Assembly (NCBI GenBank): GCA_021795575.1
Contig: JAJYPH010000016.1
Span: forward strand, 1-34,546
Source of the DNA: Bacillota bacterium
GTDB lineage: Bacteria > Bacillota > Sulfobacillia > Sulfobacillales > JAIMBI01
Direction: 5' to 3'
Length of the DNA stretch: 34,546 bases
In this document: in pieces, positions 23,276-31,462 of the stretch
Position numbering within the stretch: position 1 is the first letter of the stretch
Layout of the letters: each line of letters starts with the position of its first letter
Notes under the pieces: generated by a model
Seen by the model: only the letters and a program-made list of their open reading frames with translations
Told to the model about the DNA's origin: nothing
Database searches by the model: none
Translations under genes and position numbers: made by a program

Positions 23276-26200
23276 ATGTCATCGCCTCGGAACCACAAAG
23301 TGCTCACCGGCCTCACGATGGCGTCGTCCCTGGCGTGGATGTCGATTTTGCCCGCGACGGCGGTGTTTGCCCACAGTGCCCCGACCGTCACCCCGGGCTC
23401 GGTGACGCTCAGTGGCCCCATTCATCCCACGAACGGCCGCGCCACGTTCACCGCAAGCGCGACCGACCCCGGCGGCACCCCGGAGTATCAGTTTTGGGTG
23501 GAGTCGCCCACGGGACAGTGGACGGACATGCAGAACTATTCGACGAACCATACGTTTACCCTGTCCACCCCGTCGGCCGGAGACTACCTCGTGGCCGTGG
23601 AGGTAATGGACCAGGCGCAGGTGGCGGCGGGTGATTGGAACATGGCCCAGACCACGCTGCCGGACGCCGTGTTCAACGGGTCGACCGTCTCGGTCGCATC
23701 CAGCGCCAGCGGTGAGGTGGCCAAGGGCCAGTCGGTCGCGCTGACCGCCACCGCGACCGGCATCTTCGGGGCTCTGTATCAGTTCTGGTACCAAGCGCCC
23801 GACGGCACGTGGACCCAGAGCGGCTCCTACCAGAGCAGCCGCACGTTCACGTTCACGGCGGGTCAGTCGGGCACGTACAGGTACGTGGCGTATGTGAAAA
23901 GCCCCTTGGCCGCCAACAATCCGCATGGCGCCCTGGAGAGCAACGTGGGCAGCCAGGTGGCTTACGGGACGGCCGCCCAAGTGGTCGTGAGTCCCTCCAC
24001 CCAAACCGTCGTGGCGGATGGCCAGGCCACGGGCTCGGTCACCTACACGGTGGAGGACCGCCATGGCGACCGGGTGGCGAACTTCAGCGGAATGCTCGGA
24101 ATAAGCAACACGGGCGGGCTGCACGTGCCGCACGGGGAGAGCCGCATCGCCAGCTCGGCCACCGTCACCGACGGCCAGGCGACGGTGGCGTTCAGCGTGC
24201 CGACGGCTGACGCCGGCGGCTCGGTGTCTCTGGTTGCCGGCAATCTCACGACGGCCGTGGGCAGCGCCGGGGGCGTGTCGGGCCAGAGCCTGGTGGCCAA
24301 CGTCAACTACGCCAACGCCACGGCGACGGTCAGCGCGGCGGCGCCGGTGGCCGCCGGCCTGTTCCTCACCAGCAACGTGTCTGGCCTCTCCAACAACGCG
24401 ATGAACACGGCCATGATCACCGCCAGCGTGGTGGACCAGGCGGGAGACGCCTACCGGCCCGCCAGCAACACGTACTACGCGGACCTGACACTTACGGGCT
24501 CGGGGTCGTTCAGCGCCACCAGCACCGTGACCAGCGATGTGGTGCCGCTGGACCCGGGCAACTCGGGCACCTACACCGTGCCGGTGTACACCGCGCAGCG
24601 CGGCTCGGGCACGGTGACGGTGAACGCCACACCGGTGTCCGGCGACCCCCTGGCGCCAGCGACGCCGGTGGGCATCACGCTTTATGAGGCCGGCAACCCG
24701 ACCCAGCTTGCCATTTCGTCCAGTATGGGGCTTTCGGCCACTGGGCTCACGTATACGACGTACACCGTGACAGTTGAAGACGCGAGCGGGAACGTGGCTT
24801 CCACCGGCAGCGGATCGGGGGCCCACGGCAGCACCCTAAGCGTGAGCACCACGTCAGGGAACCTGGAGATGGGGGCCGGCCCCAACAACCTCGCGGCCGC
24901 GTCGAGCCTGGCGAACATCACCATCACCAACGGCGTCGGGCATTTCACGGTGGAAAACACCACGTATCAGAGCAGCCCGGCCACGCTGACGGTCACCGAC
25001 ACGAACACGTCCATCGCGGTAGCCACGGCCACGTACACCTACATGGTGGGAGCGCCAGGATACGGAGAAATGCTGCCGGTCGGCAGCGACAACAAGTACG
25101 GGACATTCGATACCGTGGACTCCGTGCTACCGGGCCAGAGCGTGGTACTGCGGGCGCAGCTGACGGATCAGAACGGCAACCCCGTGGCGACGCCGGGCCA
25201 GCCCCTGTGGTTCACGTTGCTCTACGGCCAGGTGCTGGCCCTGCCGAACCACGCCAGCGTACCGTCCGACACGTACGAGGCGTTCACCAACCCCCAAGGG
25301 ATTGCCACAATTACCGCCACGGTGAACAGCGTCCCCGCGGGTCAGTCCGCCCAGGTTCGGGTTTCGGGCCGCGCAGGGGGATACCTGCCGGTCATCGCTC
25401 AAACGAATCGCAGCTACTCACAGATGTTCACGGTCGTAAGCCCCAGTGCCTACCCCTCGGCTATGGTGCTGTCGTCGGTGCCGGCCCGCACGTTGGCGGG
25501 GACCGTGTTGGAGGGCACGGTGTCGCTTAACAACGCGTTGGGTGTGGACGACACCTACGGCGTCATCCAGGTGACGTCGTCCAACCCCCGTGTGCTTGCC
25601 GTGCAGAGCCCGATCAGCGTCAACAACCAGGCACCGGCGTCGTACAGTGTGACGGCCCTTGAGACGGGCACCGCGACGCTGACGTTCACGGACTTGGGGC
25701 AGCCCAACGTGCCTCCGGTCACACAAGCCATCACCGTGGTGCCGGGCTCCGCGACGGTGTTTCCCCTGATCGAGCAGAACGGCCAGGTTCTGTCCAGCAC
25801 CAACGAGGTGAGGGCGCCGGCGAGTAGCCCGGCGGAGCTGCAGGTTGTGAACGTGGACGCGGGGGGCAACCCGGTGCCGGTCACCGGCGCGACCAGTGCC
25901 GTCGTGGCCCTGCCCACGCTGCCCAGCGGACTCTATTGGGAAACCACGCTGGGGGGGATCGCCGCGCAGTCGGGGGTCACGGCCGCCATTCCCGTGGGCC
26001 AAACCAGTGCCAACGTGTGGATCGTCTCCAACGGCACCGCCGAGACCTACGGCGGGGACGGAGAGGCAGATTTTGCGGTGAACTTCGCTGGCACCAGCGC
26101 CAGCGCCGACCAATTCGGCGCGGCCACCAGCACCAGTTCGGGATCCGTCGACCTGGGTGCGGTGGTGAACCCGGCGGTCTTCCAGGACTTTAACGGATGG

Positions 26201-26425
26201 GCCTCGGGGAGCGCAACGGACGTCACGACACAAACAGCCCTCGTCTGGAACAGCGGCGCCTCGATCACCGCCTATCCGACGATGTCCGTGTGGGCCCAGT
26301 TCTACTTCTTGAACATGGCGATCCAGTCGAGCGACACGTTTACGTACCAGCTGGGGATCAACCTGGAGAACCCCCAGTACGGCTATGGCACCTTCCTGAT
26401 GCCGACGCTGACCGGGCAGGGATAA
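23276..26425 (+). CDS. Secreted Ig-like-repeat surface protein, S-layer or adhesin candidate
   Basis: 1049-residue exported protein. The ATG has AAGGAGG 10 nt upstream and opens a signal peptide (basic RNHK, hydrophobic core to residue 26, predicted cleavage after VFA at 30-32). Residues about 37-120 and 139-208 are two related modules, each with YQFW (71-74 and 168-171) followed by a GQW or GTW turn. Then come several bacterial Ig-like (Big_1/Big_2-type) domains, recognisable from phrases such as SVTYTVEDRHGDRVANF, YTVTVEDASGNVAS, LRAQLTDQNGNPVATPGQ and a Big_2-like region near residues 760-850. The composition is Ser/Thr/Ala/Gly-rich and acidic. I count no cysteine and only four lysines. 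No LPXTG, SLH, cell-wall-binding repeat or C-terminal TM segment is seen, so anchoring is unexplained. It is monocistronic, with a terminator directly after. Exact function unknown. Confidence 0.88.
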   Translation: MSSPRNHKVLTGLTMASSLAWMSILPATAVFAHSAPTVTPGSVTLSGPIHPTNGRATFTASATDPGGTPEYQFWVESPTGQWTDMQNYSTNHTFTLSTPSAGDYLVAVEVMDQAQVAAGDWNMAQTTLPDAVFNGSTVSVASSASGEVAKGQSVALTATATGIFGALYQFWYQAPDGTWTQSGSYQSSRTFTFTAGQSGTYRYVAYVKSPLAANNPHGALESNVGSQVAYGTAAQVVVSPSTQTVVADGQATGSVTYTVEDRHGDRVANFSGMLGISNTGGLHVPHGESRIASSATVTDGQATVAFSVPTADAGGSVSLVAGNLTTAVGSAGGVSGQSLVANVNYANATATVSAAAPVAAGLFLTSNVSGLSNNAMNTAMITASVVDQAGDAYRPASNTYYADLTLTGSGSFSATSTVTSDVVPLDPGNSGTYTVPVYTAQRGSGTVTVNATPVSGDPLAPATPVGITLYEAGNPTQLAISSSMGLSATGLTYTTYTVTVEDASGNVASTGSGSGAHGSTLSVSTTSGNLEMGAGPNNLAAASSLANITITNGVGHFTVENTTYQSSPATLTVTDTNTSIAVATATYTYMVGAPGYGEMLPVGSDNKYGTFDTVDSVLPGQSVVLRAQLTDQNGNPVATPGQPLWFTLLYGQVLALPNHASVPSDTYEAFTNPQGIATITATVNSVPAGQSAQVRVSGRAGGYLPVIAQTNRSYSQMFTVVSPSAYPSAMVLSSVPARTLAGTVLEGTVSLNNALGVDDTYGVIQVTSSNPRVLAVQSPISVNNQAPASYSVTALETGTATLTFTDLGQPNVPPVTQAITVVPGSATVFPLIEQNGQVLSSTNEVRAPASSPAELQVVNVDAGGNPVPVTGATSAVVALPTLPSGLYWETTLGGIAAQSGVTAAIPVGQTSANVWIVSNGTAETYGGDGEADFAVNFAGTSASADQFGAATSTSSGSVDLGAVVNPAVFQDFNGWASGSATDVTTQTALVWNSGASITAYPTMSVWAQFYFLNMAIQSSDTFTYQLGINLENPQYGYGTFLMPTLTGQG

Positions 26426-26426
26426 G

Positions 26427-26438
26427 AGAAGCGCTTCT
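26427..26438. repeat. 12-bp perfect palindrome after the surface-protein stop
   Basis: AGAAGCGCTTCT begins 2 nt after the TAA of the surface-protein gene, just before the terminator hairpin. As RNA it would form only a short, loop-less stem, so a DNA-level role or chance is more likely. Confidence 0.3.
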
Positions 26439-26454
26439 GGCATCCGAATCGTGG

Positions 26455-26481
26455 AAGGCGCGGGCAACGTCCGCGCCTTTT
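26455..26481 (+). terminator. Rho-independent terminator of the surface-protein gene
   Basis: AAGGCGCGG (26455-26463) pairs perfectly with CCGCGCCTT (26471-26479) over a 7-nt loop and runs into TTTT (26478-26481). It lies 30 nt after the stop at 26425, typical for a strong single-gene transcript. Confidence 0.8.
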
Positions 26482-26733
26482 CCCTGGGCCTTCTGGGCCC
26501 GGGGGGCATCCGCGGTGCGGGCGTGCATGGCCGGGCAAGTTCCCGCCGCCCCAGCGTCGCCTGGGGGCGGGACCGCTGGCCGGCGAGACGCGTGGTCACG
26601 CCCCACGCTGGTCGTCCGCGTCTGGGGCGGGGGAGGCGCACGATTGCGCTCGCTGGAGGGAGGCTCGCGGTCCGCCGACCAGCTCTCCGTCGGCGGTGGG
26701 CCGCCGCATGTCAGCCGCGCTGGTCGACCCCCG

Positions 26734-26762
26734 TAGTCAGGATCGGCTCCCAGGGTTATAAT
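26734..26762 (+). promoter_or_regulatory. Sigma-70-type promoter for the long sugar transferase
   Basis: TAGTCA (26734-26739, four of six), 17 nt, TATAAT (26757-26762, perfect). The start codon follows 27 nt later at 26790. This is the best-formed + strand promoter in the window. Confidence 0.55.
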
Positions 26763-26789
26763 GAGGCACTTCAGGCCGGGGGGCGAAGC

Positions 26790-28193
26790 ATGTTCAAAGC
26801 GTGGACAGATCGCTGGGATGAATTGTCCGTGCTGGTGGACACCGGCATGGCCTATGTGGCCTACCTGCTGGTGGTGCACTTCTACTTTCAGTTCAACCCC
26901 CGCCTGGCCACGGTTCAACTCCTGGGCTTTTACTTCAGCTGGTCCTTGCTGGTGCTGGGAGCGGCCTGGCTGGGTCTGAAGCTAAATTTTCGCGGCTACA
27001 GCCGCCGGTGGAACCAGCTGCCCGCCGAGCTGGCCATGCTGCTGTTGGCGAATGTGGAGCTGGGCGCGGGGATCGCCGTGCTGGTGTTTGCGTTGAAGGC
27101 CACCTGGTTTTCCCGCCTGATTTTCGTCCTGTGGCCGCTCACGGCGCTCGTGCTGCAAAGCGTGGTGCACACGGCGACCAAAGTGAGCCTGGCGCGCTTT
27201 CGCCGTACGGGCGCCGACCACCGCCAGCTGGTCCTGATCGGCTACCCCTCGCGGCTGAACGTCTTTCGAGAAACCTTAAACGCGATACCCGAAGCCGGGA
27301 TGGGGGTGGCCGCCCTGGCCCCGGTGCCGCTCGGCGATGACAGCGCGGGGCAGTGGGCGCTGTCGCAGCTCGCCGAGTGGCTGGAGACGCGGGTGGTGGA
27401 CTCAGTGGTACTGGCGCTGCCGTTGGACGACCAGGTTTTGCGCGGCGCCATTCGCCTGGCCGAGGTCCAGGGCAAAGAGGTGCGCCTGCTGCTGGACGAA
27501 GTGGGCGCCATGGCGAGCCGCTCGCAACTTTATAATTTTTATGGCAACTCCGTGCTGGTGGTGAACCCCTCGCCGGCGCATCCCACCGCCCGGTGGGTCA
27601 TCAAGCGGATGATTGATTTTGTTGGTGCACTGGTGCTGACCGCGCTGCTGTCGCCTCTTTTGGTGGGCATCGCCGTCGTGCTGAAGTGGCGAGAGCCCCA
27701 CTGGCCGGTGTTGTTTCGCCAGCGCCGGGTCGGCTTGAACGGCCGCCAGTTCTGGTGCTACAAGTTTCGCACCATGATCCCTGACGCGGAGCGGCAGCAG
27801 GATCAGCTTCGACACTTGAACATCATGTCGGGCCCGGTGTTCAAGGTGCCCGACGACCCGCGCGTGACCCCCACCGGCCGCGCGCTGCGCCGGCTGTCGC
27901 TCGACGAGCTGCCCCAGTTGTTCAATGTCCTGGGGGGGCAGATGAGCCTAGTGGGCCCGCGCCCGGCGCTGCCCGAAGAGGTCACGCAATACGGCGACCG
28001 ATCCCGCAAGCGCCTCTCGGTGCGGCCGGGCATCACGGGGCTGTGGCAGGTATCGGGCCGCAACGAGATCCAGGACTTTCAGGAGTGGGTGGCGTTGGAT
28101 ATTGAATACATCGACCGCTGGTCCCTGTTGCTGGACCTGAAGATTCTTCTGCGCACCATCCCCGTGGTGGTGCAGCAGCGGGGCGCCCACTGA
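26790..28193 (+). CDS. Long-form polyprenyl glycosylphosphotransferase (WcaJ/WbaP type)
   Basis: 467-residue exopolysaccharide-type initiating transferase that loads a sugar-1-phosphate onto undecaprenyl phosphate. The N-terminal half has four predicted TM segments (about 15-34, 43-64, 80-103, 108-128), then a Rossmann-like cytosolic domain (about 144-250). The catalytic domain starts with a fifth hydrophobic segment (about 272-297) and carries FRQRRVGLNGRQF, KFRTM, the Asp-Glu in LSLDELPQLFNVLGGQMSL, GPRPALPEE and RPGITGLWQVSGR. The ATG follows a G-rich ribosome binding site and a good promoter. It forms its own transcription unit, with hairpins on both sides. Together with the short form at 13660 it suggests two separate lipid-linked glycans, or first sugars, are started in this strain. 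Glucose or galactose is common for the long form, but this is not readable here. Confidence 0.93.
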   Translation: MFKAWTDRWDELSVLVDTGMAYVAYLLVVHFYFQFNPRLATVQLLGFYFSWSLLVLGAAWLGLKLNFRGYSRRWNQLPAELAMLLLANVELGAGIAVLVFALKATWFSRLIFVLWPLTALVLQSVVHTATKVSLARFRRTGADHRQLVLIGYPSRLNVFRETLNAIPEAGMGVAALAPVPLGDDSAGQWALSQLAEWLETRVVDSVVLALPLDDQVLRGAIRLAEVQGKEVRLLLDEVGAMASRSQLYNFYGNSVLVVNPSPAHPTARWVIKRMIDFVGALVLTALLSPLLVGIAVVLKWREPHWPVLFRQRRVGLNGRQFWCYKFRTMIPDAERQQDQLRHLNIMSGPVFKVPDDPRVTPTGRALRRLSLDELPQLFNVLGGQMSLVGPRPALPEEVTQYGDRSRKRLSVRPGITGLWQVSGRNEIQDFQEWVALDIEYIDRWSLLLDLKILLRTIPVVVQQRGAH

Positions 28194-28204
28194 CCGAGGC
28201 GCCC

Positions 28205-28238
28205 AGAGCGCCGGTGCCGCTGGGACACCGGCGCTCTT
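28205..28238. terminator. Bidirectional terminator hairpin
   Basis: AGAGCGCCGGTG (28205-28216) pairs perfectly with CACCGGCGCTCT (28226-28237) around a 9-nt loop, followed by T on the + strand. It lies between the stop of the sugar transferase (28193) and the stop of the - strand binding protein (28263), so it probably serves both. Confidence 0.65.
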
Positions 28239-28262
28239 GACGTGGGTCTCTGGTCGGGGGTG

Positions 28263-29210
28263 TCAGCTCTTGATGAGCCCGTGCTTGACCAAAAAGTTTT
28301 TGGCCACGGTCTGGGGCGACTGGTGCAGCACCTCGACGTCGTAGTTCATCTGCGTTTGGTCCTTGGTGGTGATGAGCCCCATGAGCGGCGCCAGCACCTT
28401 GTTCAGGTGCCACTCCTTCACGATCTTGCTCTGGATGATCACGATCCCATGATACGGCGGAAAGAAGTGCTTGGAATCCTTGAGCGGCGTCTCATGCAGC
28501 TTGGTGAGCCGCGCGTCGGTGGAGTAGGCCACCGCCGCCTGAATGGACCCCTGCGCCAGCGCCTCGTACATGAGGCTGTAGTCCATCGCCTTCGCCGACT
28601 TGAAGTGCAGCCCATACGCGGCGGTAAACGCTTTGTACCCATCCCCGACCCGCTGCTGGAAGGTAGGGTCGGTGCCTATGGTCCAGTGCGGAGCATACTT
28701 GGCCACCTGGGCGTCGGTCGTGAGGTGATACTTCTTGGCGACACTGGACTTGACCGCGAGCGCATAGGTGTCCTGGTACCCGAGCGAGGGCGACACCCAA
28801 AGCCCCCACTTCTTCTGCTCCTGGCTCACCACGTAGGCCGACACCGCGTTCGGATGGCCCTTCCACTTGCCGGTGTACGCTTGGTGCAAGGGTCCCGTGA
28901 ATTCGGTGCCGTCGTATCCCACGTACGCCTGAATCGAGTTTTTGAGCAGCAGTGTGTGCAGGAGGCCCGACGCGCCGGTGGTGTAGGAGATGCTGACCGT
29001 GACGGGGGTCTTGGCCTGGATCAGGTCTTTGACAATCCAGTCGTCGATGCGCGGCTCGGCAAAGTCTTGCGCCGCCATCTGAATGTGGGTGACCTTGCCG
29101 CCGGCCGAGCTGCTGCCGCAGGCCGCCAGCGTGGCCACCAAACCCAGTGACATCGCGGCACCCATGGCCCATTTGGCGGGATGTCCCGCGTGATTGCTTA
29201 AAATACGCAT
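28263..29210 (-). CDS. opuCC: Osmoprotectant ABC transporter substrate-binding lipoprotein (OpuCC/ProX-like)
   Basis: Binding lipoprotein of the OpuAC family, 315 residues, for glycine betaine, choline, carnitine or a related quaternary ammonium solute. The ATG is preceded on the - strand by GAGGAGG with 5-nt spacing. The lipobox is TLAAC with Cys31. Family text includes DFAEPRIDDWIVKDLI, SYTTGASGLLHTLLL, YVGYDGTEFTGPL and, near the C-terminus, LAPLMGLITTKDQTQMNYDVE. The aromatic residues expected to cage the ligand are likely among the many Tyr/Trp/Phe present but cannot be assigned by eye. It is the last gene of a three-gene operon with a permease and an ATPase, separated from the permease by a 97-nt gap that holds a stable hairpin. 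Confidence 0.92.
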   Translation of the reverse strand: MRILSNHAGHPAKWAMGAAMSLGLVATLAACGSSSAGGKVTHIQMAAQDFAEPRIDDWIVKDLIQAKTPVTVSISYTTGASGLLHTLLLKNSIQAYVGYDGTEFTGPLHQAYTGKWKGHPNAVSAYVVSQEQKKWGLWVSPSLGYQDTYALAVKSSVAKKYHLTTDAQVAKYAPHWTIGTDPTFQQRVGDGYKAFTAAYGLHFKSAKAMDYSLMYEALAQGSIQAAVAYSTDARLTKLHETPLKDSKHFFPPYHGIVIIQSKIVKEWHLNKVLAPLMGLITTKDQTQMNYDVEVLHQSPQTVAKNFLVKHGLIKS

Positions 29211-29248
29211 GTCAACCTCCTCAACAGAACCCCATCCGGGGGAAATTC

Positions 29249-29272
29249 CCGCGTCGAGTCCGTCCGACGCGG
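29249..29272 (-). other. Intercistronic stem-loop in the osmoprotectant operon
   Basis: CCGCGTCG (29249-29256) pairs perfectly with CGACGCGG (29265-29272) over an 8-nt loop, between the permease stop (29308) and the binding-protein start (29210). No T tract follows on the - strand. Such stems often stabilise or partly terminate the mRNA and set the excess of binding protein over permease. Confidence 0.4.
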
Positions 29273-29307
29273 TTCGTGGCGTCCTGGTCGGGCTGCCGGC
29301 GCGCGCC

Positions 29308-29958
29308 TTACACGCGCAGGCCGCGCGGGGTGAGCACCCGCTCCACCCGGCTCATCAGCCCCTCGGCCAAAAACGCCAGCACGATGGCCGGGATCGTACC
29401 GGCCAGGACAATGGAGTTGCTCGCCAGCCCCATGCCCTCCATGATGAGCGAGCCCAGTCCCCCGGCCCCAATCAGGGAGGCGAGGGTGGCAAACCCAATC
29501 GTGGCCACCAGCGCGGACCGAATCCCCGCGATGATGACGTGCAGCGCCAGCGGCATCTCGACCATCCAGAGCAGCTGCCAGCTGGTGACGCCCATGCCGC
29601 GGGCGGCATCTTTGACCCCAGGGTCGACCCCCATGATGCCCACGTAGGTGTTTCGGACGATGGGCATGAGCGCGTAGAGAAACAGCGCCAGCACGGCCGG
29701 CAGTACGCCGATGCCGAGCCCAATCGCGATCATGAGGGCCAGCAGCGCCAGACTCGGGATCGTCTGCATGGCGTTGGCAAACCCCATCACCGGGCCGTAC
29801 AGTCGCCGGACCCGCGTGGCCAGCATGGTGAGCGGCACGGCCACCAGGATGGCGGCGGCCAGCGGGATGGCCACCAGGTACAGCTGCTGCAGCGTGTGCC
29901 GCCAGATGGTGCCGGGGTGCTGCGTGAAGAATTGATAGGTGTGCAGGAAGAGGGTCAT
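29308..29958 (-). CDS. opuCB: Osmoprotectant ABC transporter permease (OpuCB/ProW-like)
   Basis: Inner-membrane permease of the BPD_transp_1 family, 216 residues, with about five or six TM segments. The EAA-type cytoplasmic loop that contacts the ATPase is visible as a DAARGMG motif followed by MEMPLALHVIIAGIR. MQTIPSLALLALMI and GAGGLGSLIMEGM are typical of OpuCB/OpuCD and ProW. The ATG overlaps the ATPase stop by 4 nt (ATGA), with GGGAGG upstream. OpuC systems usually encode two permeases (OpuCB and OpuCD); only one is present here, so it probably forms a homodimer, or its partner is elsewhere. Confidence 0.93.
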   Translation of the reverse strand: MTLFLHTYQFFTQHPGTIWRHTLQQLYLVAIPLAAAILVAVPLTMLATRVRRLYGPVMGFANAMQTIPSLALLALMIAIGLGIGVLPAVLALFLYALMPIVRNTYVGIMGVDPGVKDAARGMGVTSWQLLWMVEMPLALHVIIAGIRSALVATIGFATLASLIGAGGLGSLIMEGMGLASNSIVLAGTIPAIVLAFLAEGLMSRVERVLTPRGLRV

Positions 29959-31187
29959 CGCGCCACCTCCCCGGCCGGGGCGCTGGCGGCTTCGGCCCGG
30001 ATCTCCTGCACGTCGGCCGCCACCCTGAGGGCATCGCCCAGCAGGCCCACCAGCGTCCCACGCGTCACCAGCCCCACAATGCGGTCGTCCGCGTCCAGCA
30101 CCGGCAGGCTGTCCAGCTGTTGATGGCTCAGCAGCTGATGCATGGCCGTGAGGCCCGAGTCCGAAGGAGCCAGCGTGTCGGCCGTCCGGTCCGCCAAGCT
30201 GCCCACCGGACTTTGATCCCCCGCCTCGATGTGGTCCTGCAGCTCGGACTGCCGGACCACACCCACATAGTGGCCCCCCGCGTCGTGGACCAAAAGCGAG
30301 TTGACTCGGCGCCGCCGCATGAGCTCCAGGCTGCGGGCCAGGCCGCTCGCCTCCGGCGTCATGACCGGGCTGGCGATCATGACGTCCGCCACGGACACCT
30401 CGCTCGCCTGGCGCAGCACCCGGTGGCGCCCCATGAAGCTCGCGACAAATTCGTCGGCCGGGTGGCGCAGCATCTCTTCGGGTGGGGCCACCTGGACGAT
30501 CGCGCCATCTTTCATGAGGACGATGACGTCGGCCATCGAGAGCGCTTCATCCATGTCATGGGTGACGAACACGATGGTTTTCGACACCGTGCGCAACAGG
30601 CGCTTGAACTCTTCCTGGAGCTGCTCGCGCATGAGCGGGTCCAGGGCCCCAAACGGCTCGTCCATCAGGATAATGTCGGGGTCGTGCGCCAGCGCGCGCA
30701 ACACGCCGATGCGCTGCTGCTGGCCGCCCGACAGCTCCGTGGGATAGCGGTCGAGATATTCCGCCGGGTCCAGTCCCACCATCTCCAGGAGCTCGGACGC
30801 CCGGGCCCGGCGGGCTTGCGGCGCTTGGCCCAACAGGCGCAGGACAAACGCAATGTTGTCCCCGATCGTCAGGTGGGGCATGAGCCCAATGCGCTGAATG
30901 ACATACCCCAAGCGGCGGCGCAGTTCGACCGGGTTGTAGCTTTTGTAGTTCCGCCCCTCCAGCCAGATGCTGCCGTCCGTCGGCTCGATGAGCCGGTTCA
31001 CCATGCGGAGGGTCGTGGTTTTGCCGCACCCCGACGGGCCGATGAGCACCACCAGCTGGCCGCGCGGCACCGACAGCGTGAAGTGGCGCACGGCCGGTGC
31101 ACGCCCGCCAAATGATTTGGTGACGCCGCGAAACTCCAAGATGGCGTCGGTGTCGCCCACAGGAGACGCCATATCGGCGTCGGTCAT
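29955..31187 (-). CDS. opuCA: Osmoprotectant ABC transporter ATPase with CBS domains (OpuCA-like)
   Basis: 410-residue ATP-binding subunit. The nucleotide-binding domain has Walker A GPSGCGKTT (50-58), signature LSGGQQQR (152-159), Walker B ILMDEP (173-178) and the switch His in VTHDMDEAL. From about residue 268 a tandem CBS pair follows (VADVMIASPVMTPEA... and LPVLDADDRIVGLVTRG...). In OpuA/OpuC such domains sense ionic strength or cyclic di-AMP. The ATG is preceded by GGGGGTGAGG; Met6 is an alternative start. It is the first gene of the operon, ahead of permease and binding protein. No clear promoter is seen in the 275 nt upstream. Confidence 0.95.
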   Translation of the reverse strand: MTDADMASPVGDTDAILEFRGVTKSFGGRAPAVRHFTLSVPRGQLVVLIGPSGCGKTTTLRMVNRLIEPTDGSIWLEGRNYKSYNPVELRRRLGYVIQRIGLMPHLTIGDNIAFVLRLLGQAPQARRARASELLEMVGLDPAEYLDRYPTELSGGQQQRIGVLRALAHDPDIILMDEPFGALDPLMREQLQEEFKRLLRTVSKTIVFVTHDMDEALSMADVIVLMKDGAIVQVAPPEEMLRHPADEFVASFMGRHRVLRQASEVSVADVMIASPVMTPEASGLARSLELMRRRRVNSLLVHDAGGHYVGVVRQSELQDHIEAGDQSPVGSLADRTADTLAPSDSGLTAMHQLLSHQQLDSLPVLDADDRIVGLVTRGTLVGLLGDALRVAADVQEIRAEAASAPAGEVAR

Positions 31188-31381
31188 CGCCTCACCCCCA
31201 GCATAATTGGGTTGGATGCGACAATATGGACGCCAAGGGACGAACGAAACGAGCGGGCCCAGCCCGCGCGGAGCTTCCCCACGCCTACGAGGTTAGTTGT
31301 CGGGCTGGGGCAGTGAAGCTTGCCCCTGCGTACTCGCATTCGCCCCCAGGCTGCCCATTCGGACAGCCAAGAATCCCCCGC

Positions 31382-31402
31382 TTGCCCGCGTACGGCGGGC
31401 AA
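31382..31402. other. Short perfect hairpin in the gap upstream of the OpuC operon
   Basis: TTGCCCGC (31382-31389) pairs with GCGGGCAA (31395-31402) around GTACG. It lies between the small - strand gene (stop at 31463) and the ATPase gene. It could mark the end of that gene or sit in the OpuC leader; there is no T tract. The rest of the 31188-31462 gap shows nothing else I can name. Confidence 0.3.
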
Positions 31403-31462
31403 CTCGGCGACCATAGCATCGCTGATTCCTTGTGCATTCTATCACAAGACGCCGATCGGTGC

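Larger units (their letters stand above)
26426..26789. other. Intergenic region between surface protein and sugar transferase
   Basis: 364 nt. It contains the palindrome and terminator of the upstream gene, a perfect 8-bp hairpin CCGCCGAC/GTCGGCGG (26672-26679 with 26689-26696, 9-nt loop), and the promoter of the downstream gene (26734-26762). No supportable gene; the open frames through it have no ribosome binding site. Confidence 0.5.

Noticed and set aside
23279-24826. 515-codon - strand frame opposite the surface protein
   Set aside because: Arg/His/Gly-rich shadow of the GC-biased third codon positions; no motif, no start signal.
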